From Flavobacterium sp. HBTb2-11-1 (GTDB lineage Bacteria > Bacteroidota > Bacteroidia > Flavobacteriales > Flavobacteriaceae): a stretch of DNA of 40,643 bases. The notes beneath the pieces are model-generated. The model saw nothing but the letters and a program-made list of their open reading frames with translations, was not told the DNA's origin and did not search any database. Where the stretch lies: positions 1-40,643 of the forward strand of contig NZ_WUMO01000014.1 in assembly GCF_009826975.1 (NCBI RefSeq), read 5' to 3'. The translations under genes were made by a program, and so were the position numbers. Below, in pieces: positions 33,419 to 40,597 of this stretch (position 1 is the stretch's first letter; each line of letters starts with the position of its first letter).

Positions 33419-33472
33419 CAAACCTACAACTATTTTTTTAGTTACACAACTATAAAAATAGTTATTTAACTA
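33419..33472 (-). promoter_or_regulatory. Promoter with overlapping BlaI-type operator dyad
   Basis: On the minus strand, TTG (33447-33449) and TAGGTTTG (33419-33426) are 20 bp apart, a consensus Bacteroidota promoter. A dyad at 33439-33472 covers the -33 box: the half TAGTTACACAACTAT is mirrored by ATAGTTATTTAACTA around a central AAAA, with two mismatches in 15. The inner AACTAT/ATAGTT and outer TAGTTA/TAACTA parts are perfect. Confidence 0.75.
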
Positions 33473-33567
33473 AAAATTAAGTTTATTTTCGATTTTAGAC
33501 GCAGAAAAGCTATTCAAATTTAATGGTAATAAATTGAATTATAAGGTTTTAAAAAGTTAAAAGTTAT

Positions 33568-34785
33568 TTATGAAGCTTTTTTGTTGATTAAAGCATTTTT
33601 TATCCAAATGCAGCATCCCGTTGCAACAACTCCAATGCAAGCCATAAAAAGCCAGTTGATTTGGTAGCCAAATCGGGTAATAATCTCAAAGCCAAGTTTA
33701 GAACTTACAATATGAGCAAGACTAAAACTCATGGTATAAAGCGCCATATAGCGCCCTTCTTGTCCGCGCGGCGCACGGCTCAATGCAAATGCGTTTGAAA
33801 AAGGAAAAGTAAGCACTTCACCAATAGAAATGCAAATCATACTGACAACCAATATTCCTGCCCAGAAATTAATAAGAAGCAAAAAGAAGCTTGAAGCCAT
33901 TACAAAAGAGCCCACAATTATAATTCTAATTTTAGGAAAAGCTTTTCGTTCTAAAAACCCAACAGTTGGCATTTCGAGAGAGAATATTAAAAGACCGTTT
34001 AGAGTCATTAAAAGACCAGTTTGGAATTCGCTTAAACCAAACTTTTCATTATGATATAAAGGTAGAGTGGTAAAAAGCTGGAAGAAAATCATAGCCGTAA
34101 TAAAACTTACGAATAAGAAAACCCAAAAAATCTTATCATGAAAAACCGATTTTACATCAGAAGCACTTTCTGTTTTATCGTCATGAGTGGCTTTTTTCTT
34201 TTCTTTTACCAATAAAGCGAAAATCGAGATCGAAATAATACATGAAGCTCCGTCAACCCAGAAAAGGCCAGAATATCCCATTCCCATAATAATTAAACCT
34301 CCAAGTGCCGGACCAGCGGCAAAACCTAAATTTACGGCAAGACGCACCAATGTTAAGGCACGAGTTCTATTTTCTGGTTTAGCGTAGGCTCCTAAGGATA
34401 CAAACATGGCAGGACGAAACATATCTGCAATGGTCATAAGGATAAACATTGCAACGCAAAGCGCCCAGAAAGTAGTGATATATTGTACAAAGAAAAGAGA
34501 AACTCCACTGGTAAATAAACTAAAAATCATGATTTTATAGAATCCTATTTTATCTGATAGTTTACCTCCCAACCAAGAGCCGAGCATTGACCCAAAACCA
34601 AATGCGACCATAATCCATCCAACTTGATTGTAGGTAAAATGAAGATCTTCTTTTAAATATTTTGATAAAAAAGGAAGAACCATTGTTCCGGCGCGGTTGA
34701 TAAAAGTAATGATGGCAAGGATCCAAACTTCTCTGGTAAAACCTCGAAAGTTATTGATGTAGTGGGTTAGGGCAGTTTTAAGCAT
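33568..34785 (-). CDS. MFS transporter (drug-efflux type)
   Basis: A 405-aa, 12-TM major facilitator protein. The first helix contains VWILAIITFINRAGTMVLPFLSKYL (partial string), and the loop 2-3 motif is GSWLGGKLSDKIG (MFS motif A type GxxxDrxG). The middle loop is charged (KEKKKATHDDKTESASD), and the second half opens with FWVFLFVSFITAMIFFQ. It resembles MdtH/YfcJ-type exporters; the substrate cannot be inferred. It is divergent from the DUF1684 gene; a TAACTTTG -7 box on the minus strand at 34808-34815 probably drives it. Confidence 0.85.
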   Translation of the reverse strand: MLKTALTHYINNFRGFTREVWILAIITFINRAGTMVLPFLSKYLKEDLHFTYNQVGWIMVAFGFGSMLGSWLGGKLSDKIGFYKIMIFSLFTSGVSLFFVQYITTFWALCVAMFILMTIADMFRPAMFVSLGAYAKPENRTRALTLVRLAVNLGFAAGPALGGLIIMGMGYSGLFWVDGASCIISISIFALLVKEKKKATHDDKTESASDVKSVFHDKIFWVFLFVSFITAMIFFQLFTTLPLYHNEKFGLSEFQTGLLMTLNGLLIFSLEMPTVGFLERKAFPKIRIIIVGSFVMASSFFLLLINFWAGILVVSMICISIGEVLTFPFSNAFALSRAPRGQEGRYMALYTMSFSLAHIVSSKLGFEIITRFGYQINWLFMACIGVVATGCCIWIKNALINKKAS

Positions 34786-34806
34786 TTTGTGTGATAGATT
34801 ATCGTC

Positions 34807-34826
34807 ACAAAGTTAGCAAACTTTGT
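34807..34826. promoter_or_regulatory. Dyad in the MFS/DUF1684 divergent region
   Basis: A perfect inverted repeat ACAAAGTT (34807-34814) / AACTTTGT (34819-34826) with a 4-nt spacer. Its left arm contains the minus-strand -7 box TAACTTTG (34808-34815), so a bound protein could block MFS transcription. The operator role is inferred. Confidence 0.45.
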
Positions 34827-34838
34827 CTCGTTAAGTGG

Positions 34839-34869
34839 TTGTTGTTTTGTTACTTTTGAACTATTTTTG
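34839..34869 (+). promoter_or_regulatory. Promoter of the DUF1684-tatD operon
   Basis: TTG (34839-34841) and TATTTTTG (34862-34869) are 20 bp apart; a second TTG at 34842 gives 17 bp. Transcription would begin near 34876, which rules out an in-frame TTG at 34867 as the start and supports the ATG at 34885 with a very short leader. Confidence 0.75.
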
Positions 34870-34884
34870 CAGAAAATTTCTAAG

Positions 34885-35484
34885 ATGAAAACTATAAACG
34901 CCCTAGCTTTATTGTTGGTATTTAATTTTGGTTTTGCACAAAAAAAGTTTAATAAAAGTGATGCGCAAAAATTTCAAAAGAAAATCAACTCCGAATATGC
35001 TGATCCTAAGACAAGTCCGTTAATGGCAGAAGATTTAAAAACTTTTAAAAGCTTAGATTTTTTTCCTATTTCTGAAACTTATTTTGTGAACGCAACTTTG
35101 GTAAAAGCTAAAGGCGGAAAAGTTTTTGAAATGAAAACCTCAGGAACTCGTACCCCAAAATATACTAAGTATGGAACTTTGCATTTTAAAATAAACGGAA
35201 AAGCTTTTCAGCTTGCAGTTTATCAGAGTCTGGATCTTATAGTTCAGGAAAAATATAAGAACCATCTCTTTCTGCCTTTTTCAGATTTAACAACTGGTAA
35301 AGAAAGTTATATCGGTGGCCGTTATATTGATTTAGAGATTCCAAAAGGAAATACGATTGCAGTAGACTTTAATCAGGCATATAATCCGTATTGTGCTTAT
35401 AACTACAAGTATTCTTGTCCGCTTGTACCGCAGGAAAACGATTTAAAAATCGAAATTAAAGCTGGTGTAAAGACTTTTCATTAA
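34885..35484 (+). CDS. Secreted DUF1684 protein
   Basis: A 199-aa protein with a short signal peptide (MKTINALALLLVFNFGFAQ). The DUF1684 core includes the sequence SPLMAEDLKTFKSLDFFPIS, FEMKTSGTRTPKYTKYGTLHF, FLPFSDLTTGKESYIGGRYIDL and NPYCAYNYKYSCPLVPQEN (partial strings). These are the family's most conserved parts, including the C-x(9)-C pair near the C-terminus. The function of DUF1684 is unknown. Its TAA overlaps the ATG of the next gene by one base, so the two are translationally coupled. Confidence 0.9.
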   Translation: MKTINALALLLVFNFGFAQKKFNKSDAQKFQKKINSEYADPKTSPLMAEDLKTFKSLDFFPISETYFVNATLVKAKGGKVFEMKTSGTRTPKYTKYGTLHFKINGKAFQLAVYQSLDLIVQEKYKNHLFLPFSDLTTGKESYIGGRYIDLEIPKGNTIAVDFNQAYNPYCAYNYKYSCPLVPQENDLKIEIKAGVKTFH

Positions 35485-36128
35485 TGGAATATTTTAATTT
35501 TCATACGCATCAATTTACCAATCAAGAATCTGTTTTAGAGTTGGTCAATCAATATCCAAAAGATTTTGATGAGTCAATTCCATTTTATTCGATAGGAATT
35601 CATCCGTGGTATATTGATGAAAATTGGCTTGATGAAGAGTTGAAAATTATAGAAGATAAATTGCAAACCAAAAATTGTCTAGCAATAGGCGAATGCGGTT
35701 TAGATAAAAGAATAGAAGTTCCGTTTGACTTGCAGATTTCTGTTTTTGAAAAGCAATTAGTATTAGCAGAAAAATTTAAAAAACCTGTAGTAATTCATTG
35801 CGTTGCCGCTTTTCAAGAAGTAATGGCGATTAAGAAAAAAATGAAGATAAATGTTCCTATGATTATTCATGGTTTTTCAAAAAATAATCAATTGGCGGAA
35901 CAATTAATTTCGGCAGGATTTTATCTTTCGTTTGGAAAATATTTAGTGAAAAATCCAGATTTGAAATCGGTTTTTCAAAATGTTCCGAATGATCGTTTTT
36001 TCTTAGAAACTGATATTATGGAAGAATCAATTAAGCAGGTTTATGAATTGGCTTCTGAGTATAAAGAACTAAATTTAAAAGAATTAAAAGATATTATTTC
36101 AAGTAATTATAGAAGTGTATTTGAATAA
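35484..36128 (+). CDS. TatD-family metal-dependent hydrolase
   Basis: A 214-aa short TatD-like protein. It has HTH at H7-x-H9, the GIHPW motif, the Glu ligand in AIGECGLDK, His in VVIHCV, His in IIHGFSKN and the Asp in FFLETDIM, so the metal-binding set is complete. TatD proteins are 3'-5' exonucleases/nucleases, and members of this shorter group may act on other phosphoesters. It overlaps the DUF1684 gene by 1 bp and is followed by a REP-like hairpin. Confidence 0.9.
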   Translation: MEYFNFHTHQFTNQESVLELVNQYPKDFDESIPFYSIGIHPWYIDENWLDEELKIIEDKLQTKNCLAIGECGLDKRIEVPFDLQISVFEKQLVLAEKFKKPVVIHCVAAFQEVMAIKKKMKINVPMIIHGFSKNNQLAEQLISAGFYLSFGKYLVKNPDLKSVFQNVPNDRFFLETDIMEESIKQVYELASEYKELNLKELKDIISSNYRSVFE

Positions 36129-36140
36129 TGAAATGTGAAA

Positions 36141-36207
36141 TGTCAGGCTGAGCGGAGTCGAAGCCTCATTTCAATTGGAACGCCCTTCGACTCCGCTCAG
36201 GGTGACA
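36141..36207. repeat. REP-like inverted repeat
   Basis: Arms TGTCAGGCTGAGCGGAG... (36141-36165) and its mirror CTCCGCTCAGGGTGACA ending at 36207 pair over about 25 bp with a GG/GG mismatch, around a 17-nt loop. The G+C-rich GCTGAGCGGAGTCGAAG core contrasts sharply with the A+T-rich surroundings. It is the type of short palindrome scattered between genes in many Bacteroidota. It starts 12 bp after the tatD stop and may also act as an mRNA end. Confidence 0.8.
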
Positions 36208-36263
36208 ACGAGAAAAAACTTGAAACATTAAACTTGAAACAAAAAGAATAAAAAATAGAATAT

Positions 36264-36977
36264 ATGGCAGAATGGACAGAAAGAGCTGAGCTTTTGTTTA
36301 CTAAAGAAGGATTAGAAAATTTACAAAAATCTAATGTTTTAGTTGTAGGACTAGGAGGAGTTGGATCTTTTGCAGCTGAATTTTTAGCGAGAGCAGGAGT
36401 AGGTAACATGACAATTGTAGATGGAGATGTTGTAGATATCACAAATATCAACCGTCAATTGCCAGCTTTACATTCAACAGTTGGTCAGCCAAAAATTAAA
36501 ATTGTAGGCGATCGTTTGATGGATATTAATCCAGAATTGAATTTAACACGTGTTCAAGAATTTCTTTCTCCAGAACGTGCTTTTGAGATTGTTTCTCCAG
36601 AATTTGATTATGTTTTGGATTGTATTGATAGTATTACTCCAAAATTAAATCTGATTATTGCAGCAAAACGCAAAAGAGTAAAAATCATTAGCAGTATGGG
36701 AGCTGGCGGAAAAATGTTAGCGTCAAAAGTAAAAGTTAGCGATATTTCAAAAACGATCAATTGCTATTTCTCTAAAACTATTCGCAAGCGTTTAAAAGAA
36801 GCTAAAATCAATAAGCTAAAAGTAGTTTTCTCTTCTGAAATTCAAGATGAAAAAAGCTTAAAATTAACAGACGGTAAAAACTTTAAAAAATCTTTTTACG
36901 GAACAAATAGCTATATGCCAGGATTATTTGGTTTGCATGCTGCAGAAACGGTGATTAGATATTTGCTTAAAAAGTAA
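36264..36977 (+). CDS. tcdA: tRNA threonylcarbamoyladenosine dehydratase
   Basis: A 237-aa E1-like/ThiF-fold enzyme that uses ATP to cyclise t6A37 of tRNA to ct6A. The nucleotide loop is VLVVGLGGVGSFAAEFLARAG (partial), followed by the TIVDGDVVDITNINRQLPAL motif with the Arg/Asp pair for adenylation, then YVLDCIDSITPKLNLI. Near the C-terminus the GLFGLHAAETVIRYLL helix is typical of TcdA/CsdL. Its length is about 30 residues shorter than E. coli TcdA, as in other Bacteroidota. No sulphur-transfer partner is adjacent. Confidence 0.93.
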   Translation: MAEWTERAELLFTKEGLENLQKSNVLVVGLGGVGSFAAEFLARAGVGNMTIVDGDVVDITNINRQLPALHSTVGQPKIKIVGDRLMDINPELNLTRVQEFLSPERAFEIVSPEFDYVLDCIDSITPKLNLIIAAKRKRVKIISSMGAGGKMLASKVKVSDISKTINCYFSKTIRKRLKEAKINKLKVVFSSEIQDEKSLKLTDGKNFKKSFYGTNSYMPGLFGLHAAETVIRYLLKK

Positions 36978-37134
36978 GGTTCTAAGGGACTAAGATTCTA
37001 AGGTGCTAAGTTTTTTTCTGAAGCGCTTAATCTTAATTCTTTTGAACTTATAAATAAAACGTAAAGTAACTTTGACAAAGTTAAACACACAAGAGAGAAA
37101 CCTTAGAATCTTAGCATCTCAGAATCTCAGAAAC
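36976..37134. repeat. CTAAG-rich inverted repeat between tcdA and the HAD gene
   Basis: The left part (36976-37010) holds imperfect tandem units around TTCTAAGG/GACTAAG/GTGCTAAG. The right part (37098-37134) has the complementary CCTTAGAATC/TTAGCATC/TCAGAATC units. A perfect 14-bp pairing exists between CTAAGATTCTAAGG (36990-37003) and CCTTAGAATCTTAG (37101-37114). The left arm begins on the last two bases of tcdA. Confidence 0.7.
37042..37083 (+). promoter_or_regulatory. Promoter with palindromic -7 box for the HAD gene
   Basis: TTG (37042-37044), 22 bp spacer, TAACTTTG (37067-37074). The -7 box is the left half of a perfect 17-bp palindrome TAACTTTG-A-CAAAGTTA (37067-37083), so a -7 box also exists on the opposite strand. 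It lies inside the loop of the CTAAG inverted repeat. Confidence 0.55.
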
Positions 37135-37144
37135 TTTAAAAAAA

Positions 37145-37807
37145 ATGATTAAAACAGTAATTTTTGATATGGATGGTGTAATTGTTGACACGGAACCCGT
37201 TCATCGTTATGCATACTATTTGCAATTTTCAGAATTGAATATCGAAGTTCCTGAAGAAATGTATACCACATTTACAGGATTTTCTACTCGAAATACATTT
37301 CAGACTTTAAAAAGCTATTTTCCAACTGTAGAGCAGGAAGTTGAAGATTTGATCCAGAGAAAAAGAACAATTTTTAATGATGCTTTTGATACTAAAGAAG
37401 ATTTATATCTTTTAGAAGGTGTTGAAGATCTGATTAAAGATTTGTACAATAATGGAATACAATTGATTTTGGCTTCTTCGGCATCAAAAGTTACTATTGA
37501 TCGTGTTTTTACGAGATTTAATCTGCATCAATATTTTACACATATTGTAAGCGGAGAAGATTTTCCGCAATCAAAGCCAAATCCAGCCATATTTATTCAT
37601 GCGGCTTCATTGTCGGTTGCGCCAAAAGAAGAATGTATCATTATTGAAGACAGCACAAATGGTGTAAAAGCAGCAAAAGGTGCCGGAATTTATTGTGTAG
37701 GATACAAAAGCGAACATTCTCATCTTCAAGATTTGTCTGAAGCTGATCTAGTTATAGAGCATTTTAATGAATTAAATGCTGAAAAAATATCACAGCTAAA
37801 GGGGTGA
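37145..37807 (+). CDS. HAD-superfamily phosphatase (beta-phosphoglucomutase-like)
   Basis: A 220-aa enzyme. HAD motif I is FDMDGVIVDTEP (nucleophile D8, D10), motif II is the Ser in LILASSASK, motif III is the Lys in SKPNPAIF, and motif IV is IIEDSTNGVKAAKGAG. The alpha-helical cap inserted after motif I is of the C1 type seen in PGMB, phosphonatase and sugar-phosphate phosphatases. The substrate is probably a small sugar phosphate (family inference). It is a single gene with its own promoter. Confidence 0.9.
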   Translation: MIKTVIFDMDGVIVDTEPVHRYAYYLQFSELNIEVPEEMYTTFTGFSTRNTFQTLKSYFPTVEQEVEDLIQRKRTIFNDAFDTKEDLYLLEGVEDLIKDLYNNGIQLILASSASKVTIDRVFTRFNLHQYFTHIVSGEDFPQSKPNPAIFIHAASLSVAPKEECIIIEDSTNGVKAAKGAGIYCVGYKSEHSHLQDLSEADLVIEHFNELNAEKISQLKG

Positions 37808-37825
37808 ATTATATAAAATTTAACA

Positions 37826-37854
37826 TTTGTTACCTAATTGAATTTGTAAATTTG
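37826..37854 (+). promoter_or_regulatory. Promoter of the DUF2911 gene
   Basis: TTTG (37826-37829), 17-bp spacer, TAAATTTG (37847-37854), a full consensus match 22 bp before the start codon. Confidence 0.78.
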
Positions 37855-37876
37855 AATAAAAATAAAACTTAAAATA

Positions 37877-38719
37877 ATGAAAAAACTACTTATTGCTTTA
37901 GCCCTGATCTTAGGACCATTAGTATCAGAAGCACAAGTAAAAACACCGCAAGCAAGTCCAAAAGGATATATCAAACAGACTGTTGGTTTAACCGATGTTG
38001 AAGTTACCTATTCAAGACCGGGAGCAAGAGGAAGAGCCGTGTTCGGAAATTTAGTTCCATTTGGAAAACTATGGAGAACTGGAGCTAACGAAAATACAAT
38101 CATTAACTTTAGCGATGATGTTATCATTGACGGAAAAACGCTAAAGAAAGGAAAATATGCAATCTATACAGTTCCTAGAATAGAAAGCTGGGATATCATT
38201 TTTTATCTTTCTACAGACAACTGGGGATTGCCAGAGAACTGGAGCGATGCTTATGTAGCTTTAAAAACTACAGTAAAAGAAGATGCATTGCCAACTCCTG
38301 TTGAAACTTTTACAATCGGGATTAATGGTTTAGATCCAAACTTTGGTTATTTAGATATTTCTTGGGAAAACTCTCATGTTGCTTTAAAGTTTGAAGTTCC
38401 GACGGCTAAAATTGCTACAGCAAGTATTGATAAAGCTTTGGCTGGTCCAACTTGGAATGATTATTTTGCGGCATCTCAGTATTTATTTCAATCAAATGGA
38501 AATATTGAAACTGCTAGAAATTATATAGACAAAGCTCTTGACATGAGTTCAGATAAACCATATTATGTGTCAAGATTAAAATCTTTAATCCAAGCAAAAC
38601 AAGGTGATAAAAAAGGAGCTATTGAAACTGCAAAAGCTTCTTTAGCATCTGCAGAAGCGGCAAACAATGCTGATTACGTAAAATTGAATAAAGACAGTAT
38701 CGCTGAGTGGAGCAGATAA
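37877..38719 (+). CDS. Secreted DUF2911 protein
   Basis: A 280-aa protein with a signal peptide (MKKLLIALALILGPLVSEAQ). DUF2911 spans about residues 30-170 with VTYSRPGARGRAVFGNLVPFG (partial), LWRTGANENTIINFS and GKYAIYTVPRIESWDIIF. The C-terminal third (about 195-280) looks like a pair of TPR-like helices (YFAASQYLFQSNGNIETARNYIDKAL, partial). Function unknown; this two-part layout is usual for the family in Bacteroidota. It is a single gene with a clear promoter and a terminator. Confidence 0.9.
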   Translation: MKKLLIALALILGPLVSEAQVKTPQASPKGYIKQTVGLTDVEVTYSRPGARGRAVFGNLVPFGKLWRTGANENTIINFSDDVIIDGKTLKKGKYAIYTVPRIESWDIIFYLSTDNWGLPENWSDAYVALKTTVKEDALPTPVETFTIGINGLDPNFGYLDISWENSHVALKFEVPTAKIATASIDKALAGPTWNDYFAASQYLFQSNGNIETARNYIDKALDMSSDKPYYVSRLKSLIQAKQGDKKGAIETAKASLASAEAANNADYVKLNKDSIAEWSR

Positions 38720-38759
38720 TAATTCTTTTGAATTATTAAATTCCAATTATAAAAATTAC

Positions 38760-38794
38760 AAATTCCAAAGCTTTCGGGTTTTGGAATTTTTTTT
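38760..38794 (+). terminator. AATTCCAAA-family hairpin terminator
   Basis: Arms AAATTCCAAA (38760-38769) and TTTGGAATTT (38780-38789), with a 10-nt loop, run into a T tract 41 bp after the DUF2911 stop. Confidence 0.85.
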
Positions 38795-38807
38795 AAAATA
38801 AATATAG

Positions 38808-38846
38808 ACAGACTTGTCTGTTTGTTTCGAGTTTTTATTACATTTG
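38808..38846 (+). promoter_or_regulatory. Operator-like palindrome and promoter of the TetR operon
   Basis: ACAGAC-TT-GTCTGT (38808-38821) is a perfect 6-bp inverted repeat of the size TetR dimers bind. Its centre supplies the TTG (38814-38816), and TACATTTG (38839-38846) is 22 bp further on. Operator over -33 box implies autorepression. Confidence 0.6.
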
Positions 38847-38898
38847 TAATTGTTTAGCTTTAGTTTAGAGCGATATATAAAAAATAATACATTTTAAG

Positions 38899-39420
38899 AT
38901 GCAGCCTAAAGAACGAATTTTAGAAAAGACTTTTACTTTATTTCACACGCAAGGTTATAATGCGACAGGCATCAATCAAATTATTGAAGAGGCAAAAGTT
39001 GCAAAGGCAAGTTTTTATCAGCACTTTAAGTCTAAAGAAGATTTGTGTGTGGCCTTTTTAAATCAGCGTCATCTTTTTTGGTTTGAAGAATTACAAAAGT
39101 TTACATCAAAAGAAGAGGATAAGAAACTAAAAATTTTAGCTTCTTTCGATTTTCTAATTTATATGAATAAAAAGGAAAATTTTAGGGGTTGCAGTTTTTT
39201 AAATATTCTATCAGAAATTCAACCAGATAATATTAAAATTTTAGATGTAATTCAGAACCATAAAGCTGATCTACGTGTTTATTTCACTGAAATTTTAGAT
39301 GATAATCTTTTATCAGATCATGTATATCTGCTTTTTGAGAGTTGCATTATAGAAAGTCAACTTTTTAAATCAAATCAGCTTATTGAGCAAACTAAGAAAA
39401 TTATTCAAACTTTAATCTAA
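38899..39420 (+). CDS. TetR/AcrR-family transcriptional repressor
   Basis: A 173-aa regulator. The N-terminal HTH is complete: RILEKTFTLFHTQGYNATGINQII followed by AKVAKASFYQHFKSKEDL (partial strings). The C-terminal ligand-binding helices include NFRGCSFLNILSEI, which resembles the TetR_C subgroup of regulators controlling small oxidoreductase or detoxification genes (inference). The operator-like palindrome sits 77 bp upstream. The DUF1348 gene follows after 5 bp and is surely co-transcribed. Confidence 0.92.
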   Translation: MQPKERILEKTFTLFHTQGYNATGINQIIEEAKVAKASFYQHFKSKEDLCVAFLNQRHLFWFEELQKFTSKEEDKKLKILASFDFLIYMNKKENFRGCSFLNILSEIQPDNIKILDVIQNHKADLRVYFTEILDDNLLSDHVYLLFESCIIESQLFKSNQLIEQTKKIIQTLI

Positions 39421-39425
39421 TTATT

Positions 39426-39839
39426 ATGGAACAGAAATTGCCATTGCCACCTTTCACGTACGAAACAGCAATAGAAAAAATTCAATTGGCAGAAGATGCA
39501 TGGAATAGCCAGGATCCTGAAAGGGTTTCAAAAGCGTACACTATAGATAGCGAATGGAGAAATAGAGATAAATTTGTAAACGGGCGTGATGAAATCATTC
39601 TTTTTTTAACTGAAAAATGGAAAAAAGAGAGAAATTACAAATTAAAAAAAGAGTATTGGGCTCATACTGAAAACCGAATTGCTGTTCGATTTGAGTACGA
39701 ATATCAGGATATTGATGGAAAGTGGTTTAGAGCCTACGGAAATGAAAACTGGGAGTTTGATGCAAATGGATTGATGCAGAAAAGATTTGCCAGTATAAAT
39801 GATCTTTTAATCTCAGAAGAAACCAGAAAATTTAAATAA
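39426..39839 (+). CDS. DUF1348/NTF2-like protein
   Basis: A 137-aa cytoplasmic protein of the DUF1348 family (nuclear transport factor 2-like fold). The signature runs AEDAWNSQDPERVSKAYTID, SEWRNRDKFVNGRDEI, FLTEKWKKERNYKLKKEYWA and the sequence YGNENWEFDANGLMQKR. This is a near-complete, strongly conserved domain. The biochemical role is unknown. Co-transcription with a TetR repressor suggests an inducible small-molecule response, with this protein a candidate effector enzyme or carrier. Confidence 0.9.
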   Translation: MEQKLPLPPFTYETAIEKIQLAEDAWNSQDPERVSKAYTIDSEWRNRDKFVNGRDEIILFLTEKWKKERNYKLKKEYWAHTENRIAVRFEYEYQDIDGKWFRAYGNENWEFDANGLMQKRFASINDLLISEETRKFK

Positions 39840-39848
39840 TAACTCAAA

Positions 39849-40478
39849 CTAATTCATGCTAGGCGGTTCTGGAATCTTTATTTTTTGCTTGATTTTCTTT
39901 ACAATCAAAAGATAAAACGTAATTCCTCCTAAAATAATAAGAAGCGCAATCTGGAGCTGGCCTAGTACATTGTTTCTGTTATACATTGCATTTGCAGCCG
40001 CAAGTTTTGCTTTTCCTTCTTCAATTTGAATTTCTGAAAGAGATTCGAGCGTTTTTAAAGCTTTCTCGCTAGAAATGGCAATTTTATCCCAGTTTTTGTT
40101 TTCAACTAGTCTGTTTATTTCTTTGCATGAAAGCAAAAAAATATCAAAATACTGTTTCTCTTTGTTTGTTAAAACTGTTTTAGCATATAAATCATCGATA
40201 TCATGAATAATATCAAGTGTATGAATAATTTCATTTTTTTTAATATTATCGCTTAGATTTAATTTTTCAGCTTCAGCTTTTATAAAATGAAGTTCTTTTG
40301 AATATTGAAAAATGTAATGTGCCACAACCAATCGGTCTTTGTAGATTGCATTGATATTATCATTTACATTTTTGGAATTTCGAAGCGTATTAAAATTTCC
40401 AAGCAAAATAATCAGCATCACGATTAGCAGAATAAAAGCAGCTTTGGTTTTGTTGCTGTATTTTTTTGAATCTTTCAT
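39849..40478 (-). CDS. Four-helix-bundle membrane sensor-like protein without output domain
   Basis: A 209-aa protein. A transmembrane helix (about residues 13-31), a helical extracytoplasmic part (about 32-175) rich in charged and Leu/Ile residues, and a second transmembrane helix (about 176-194) end in a short cytoplasmic tail (KKIKQKIKIPEPPSMN). This is the topology of the 4HB_MCP sensor domain of chemoreceptors and histidine kinases, including NINAIYKDRLVVAHYIF, a typical first-helix pattern. No HAMP, methyl-accepting, kinase or cyclase domain follows. It is convergent with the DUF1348 gene (9 bp between stops). Confidence 0.7.
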   Translation of the reverse strand: MKDSKKYSNKTKAAFILLIVMLIILLGNFNTLRNSKNVNDNINAIYKDRLVVAHYIFQYSKELHFIKAEAEKLNLSDNIKKNEIIHTLDIIHDIDDLYAKTVLTNKEKQYFDIFLLSCKEINRLVENKNWDKIAISSEKALKTLESLSEIQIEEGKAKLAAANAMYNRNNVLGQLQIALLIILGGITFYLLIVKKIKQKIKIPEPPSMN

Positions 40479-40597
40479 GATGATGATTTTTAGTATTAAA
40501 AACAGAAAATATTTATTGTTTTGGAAGTTTTACCGTTTACTAAAATAGTGTTTTTTAATTATTAATAAAGAAAAGTTTTATAAATCAAGAAAAATTA

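Noticed and set aside
36976..37134. CRISPR array suggested by repeated CTAAG units
   Set aside because: Units are short, unequal and arranged as an inverted repeat, with no cas genes in the window.
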